From NCBI GenBank assembly GCA_021809235.1, contig JAKBAG010000151.1:1-7490 (forward strand): a stretch of 7,490 bases of DNA, given 5' to 3'. This document shows, in pieces, positions 6,644 through 7,490 of this stretch. The position numbers were made by a program, and so were the translations under genes. A model generated the notes under the pieces. The model did not search any database. It was not told the DNA's origin and worked only from the letters and a program-made list of their open reading frames with translations. This DNA is from Acidobacteriota bacterium (GTDB lineage: Bacteria > Acidobacteriota > Terriglobia > Terriglobales > Acidobacteriaceae). Every line of letters starts with the position of its first letter. Positions within the stretch are counted from its first letter, which is position 1.

Positions 6644-6649
6644 CCTCCT
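6644..6649 (-). promoter_or_regulatory. Ribosome-binding site of the STAS gene
   Basis: The minus strand reads AGGAGG-AA-ATG. It is a full consensus core but only two bases from the start codon, shorter than the usual five to nine. Confidence 0.6.
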
Positions 6650-6677
6650 GGTCATTGCCGAATGGATGTCAGATTTG

Positions 6678-7121
6678 TCAGCTCGCCTGCCCGGCTGAAT
6701 CTGCCAGTTTTTTTACAAGACGTACTTCTGTGCCGGGATGCAGTTGACGAAAGTGTACCTCATCGAAGAAGGATCGGATCAAGAAGATTCCGCGTCCACT
6801 GCCGAGCAACAGATTTTCCTCTTCGCGAGGATCGGGCAGGGTATCCAGATTGAAGCCTTCTCCCTGATCAGTCACCGTAACCACGAGCGTTTCCGCGTCA
6901 TGCTCCAGGGTGACCACGATGCTCTTTGCCGGATCGTAGCTATTGCCGTGCAGCACTGCGTTCACAGCCGCCTCACGAATGCCCATCAAAAGAGGAAATG
7001 CTGCATCCTCGTCGATGCCGAGCGTATGCAACAGTTTTTCCGCCTCGGCTTCCACCTGGGCGACGCTCTCCATTGAGGAGGGCAATTGCAGCCGAATTCG
7101 TTCTGAGCCGGTGTGGGTCAA
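6678..7121 (-). CDS. Anti-sigma factor serine kinase (RsbW/SpoIIAB-like, HATPase_c_2)
   Basis: About 147 residues from TTG 7121. This is a GHKL-fold ATP-binding protein with its ATP site intact: N-box IREAAVNAVLHGN at 48-60 (Glu50, Asn54, His58), G1 box DQGEGFN at 85-91, and G2 box GSGRGIFLIRSFFDEV at 107-122. RsbW-type proteins bind a sigma factor or other target and phosphorylate a STAS partner; the STAS gene is 36 bp downstream in the same direction. The order kinase then antagonist is the reverse of the Bacillus rsbV-rsbW arrangement. The start is uncertain. TTG 7121 has AGGA six bases upstream and puts the domain at the N-terminus as usual. ATG 7178 would give 166 residues with a Cys/Arg-rich leader and no good ribosome-binding site. 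TTG 7190 lies inside the predicted promoter. Confidence 0.9.
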   Translation of the reverse strand: MTHTGSERIRLQLPSSMESVAQVEAEAEKLLHTLGIDEDAAFPLLMGIREAAVNAVLHGNSYDPAKSIVVTLEHDAETLVVTVTDQGEGFNLDTLPDPREEENLLLGSGRGIFLIRSFFDEVHFRQLHPGTEVRLVKKLADSAGQAS

Positions 7122-7182
7122 TTGCGATCCTGACGGTGCCCTGCGCAGGCAGAAAGGCTGGAAATCTGCGCGGCACATTCGC

Positions 7183-7211
7183 AGTTTCAAGGCTCAGCCT
7201 CGCTCTGTCAA
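7183..7211 (-). promoter_or_regulatory. Probable promoter of the anti-sigma/STAS operon
   Basis: On the minus strand a perfect -35 TTGACA (7211-7206) is followed after exactly 17 bases by GAAACT (7188-7183), a weak -10 with three of six matches. Transcription would start near 7176. That fits a leader of about 55 bases before TTG 7121, or an almost leaderless start at ATG 7178. Confidence 0.45.
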
Positions 7212-7253
7212 GCAAATCTGCTTCCCGGCAGCGGCAGTCATGGTCGAATGTTT

Positions 7254-7259
7254 TACACT
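7254..7259 (+). promoter_or_regulatory. Possible -10 box for the right-end PRC-barrel gene
   Basis: TACACT matches TATAAT at four of six positions and sits nine bases before ATG 7269. No -35 is recognisable at 16-18 bases upstream. If real, the transcript would have almost no leader. Confidence 0.25.
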
Positions 7260-7268
7260 CAAGCACGG

Positions 7269-7490
7269 ATGCACCTGCGAAGCACAACCCGCGTGAGCCT
7301 CAGTTCCCTGATGGGCGCATCCGTTACCGATGCCTCCGGCAAGACGCACGGCAGGCTCAGAGACATCGCCGTGCATACGGGAGCTGATGCCGGTCGTGTT
7401 GCCGGTCTGATCCTGAAGACCCGGGAAGGTAGGCAGATTGTGCCTTCCACCGAAGTGATTGAAACCCCGGCAGGCAATCTGGAACTGCGC
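7269..7490 (+). CDS. PRC-barrel-like domain protein, N-terminal part, cut by window end
   Basis: Only the first 74 codons are in the window and the frame is still open at the last base. Residues from about 10 onward read as a PRC-barrel-like beta domain: SLSSLMGASVTDASGKTHGR, then a GRVAGLILKTREGRQIVPSTEV stretch. This is the typical pattern of a short barrel that begins with a Gly-X-X-V-X-D-X-X-G-K turn. In Acidobacteriota such domains often begin larger CBS-domain or MgtE/NRAMP-like metal transporters, so a membrane transporter or regulator may follow; that is inference from memory. ATG 7269 has no clear ribosome-binding site; GTG 7293, giving MSLSSLMG, is an alternative that begins right at the domain. 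The gene is divergent from the anti-sigma kinase. Confidence 0.6.
   Translation, partial: MHLRSTTRVSLSSLMGASVTDASGKTHGRLRDIAVHTGADAGRVAGLILKTREGRQIVPSTEVIETPAGNLELR

Noticed and set aside
7082..7124. GCAATTGC (7082-7089) and CAATTG (7119-7124) as a regulator's repeated site
   Set aside because: The first lies inside the kinase coding sequence and the second overlaps its start. Short AT-centred palindromes like these are expected by chance.
1..7490. Mobile element, phage, toxin-antitoxin, CRISPR, defence or biosynthetic system
   Set aside because: There are no transposase or integrase motifs, long terminal inverted or direct repeats, spaced repeat arrays or defence-type domains. Every gene falls in a common housekeeping or regulatory family or is a small membrane protein.

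Overview
The window is an ordinary chromosomal segment of a moderately GC-rich Gram-negative-type bacterium. The gene content suggests Acidobacteriota (class Terriglobia, e.g. an Acidobacterium/Terriglobus/Granulicella relative): an oligopeptidase B-type S9 peptidase, a TPM-LemA pair, a stand-alone RsbW/STAS partner-switching pair and a PRC-barrel protein start. That assignment is inference from gene style; no rRNA or other taxonomic marker is present. I see no mobile element, CRISPR array, tRNA or rRNA, and the density and codon style look uniform.

Layout. (1) 132-2406, plus strand: a small four-helix membrane protein, then after 43 bp a complete half-size ABC exporter with a permease-ATPase fusion of about 617 aa. 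(2) 2425-4491, minus strand: an oligopeptidase B-like serine peptidase, convergent with the exporter (18 bp apart) and divergent from the next pair. (3) 4595-6190, plus strand: a secreted, membrane-anchored TPM-domain protein with a glycine/tryptophan-rich tail, then LemA 162 bp downstream. A near-perfect 13-14 bp stem-loop at 6227-6256 ends this unit. (4) 7121-6291, minus strand: an anti-sigma factor serine kinase (RsbW/SpoIIAB type) followed 36 bp later by a STAS anti-anti-sigma factor (RsbV/SpoIIAA type). They share the same stem-loop as terminator, and a TTGACA-type promoter lies upstream. (5) 7269 to the window end, plus strand: the start of a PRC-barrel-like protein, cut by the window edge.

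How the genes work together. The TPM and LemA proteins form a recognised envelope-associated pairing of poorly defined function. The kinase and STAS protein form a classic partner switch: the kinase would bind a sigma factor or other target and phosphorylate the STAS serine, and unphosphorylated STAS would sequester the kinase. No sigma factor or PP2C phosphatase gene is visible here, so the target lies outside the window. The exporter and the small membrane protein may be one operon. I found no convincing novel system. The points worth a second look are start-site and regulatory details: a perfect 13-bp dyad between the divergent genes, a hairpin next to the lemA ribosome-binding site, -10 boxes very close to start codons, and a G-run-rich low-complexity tail.
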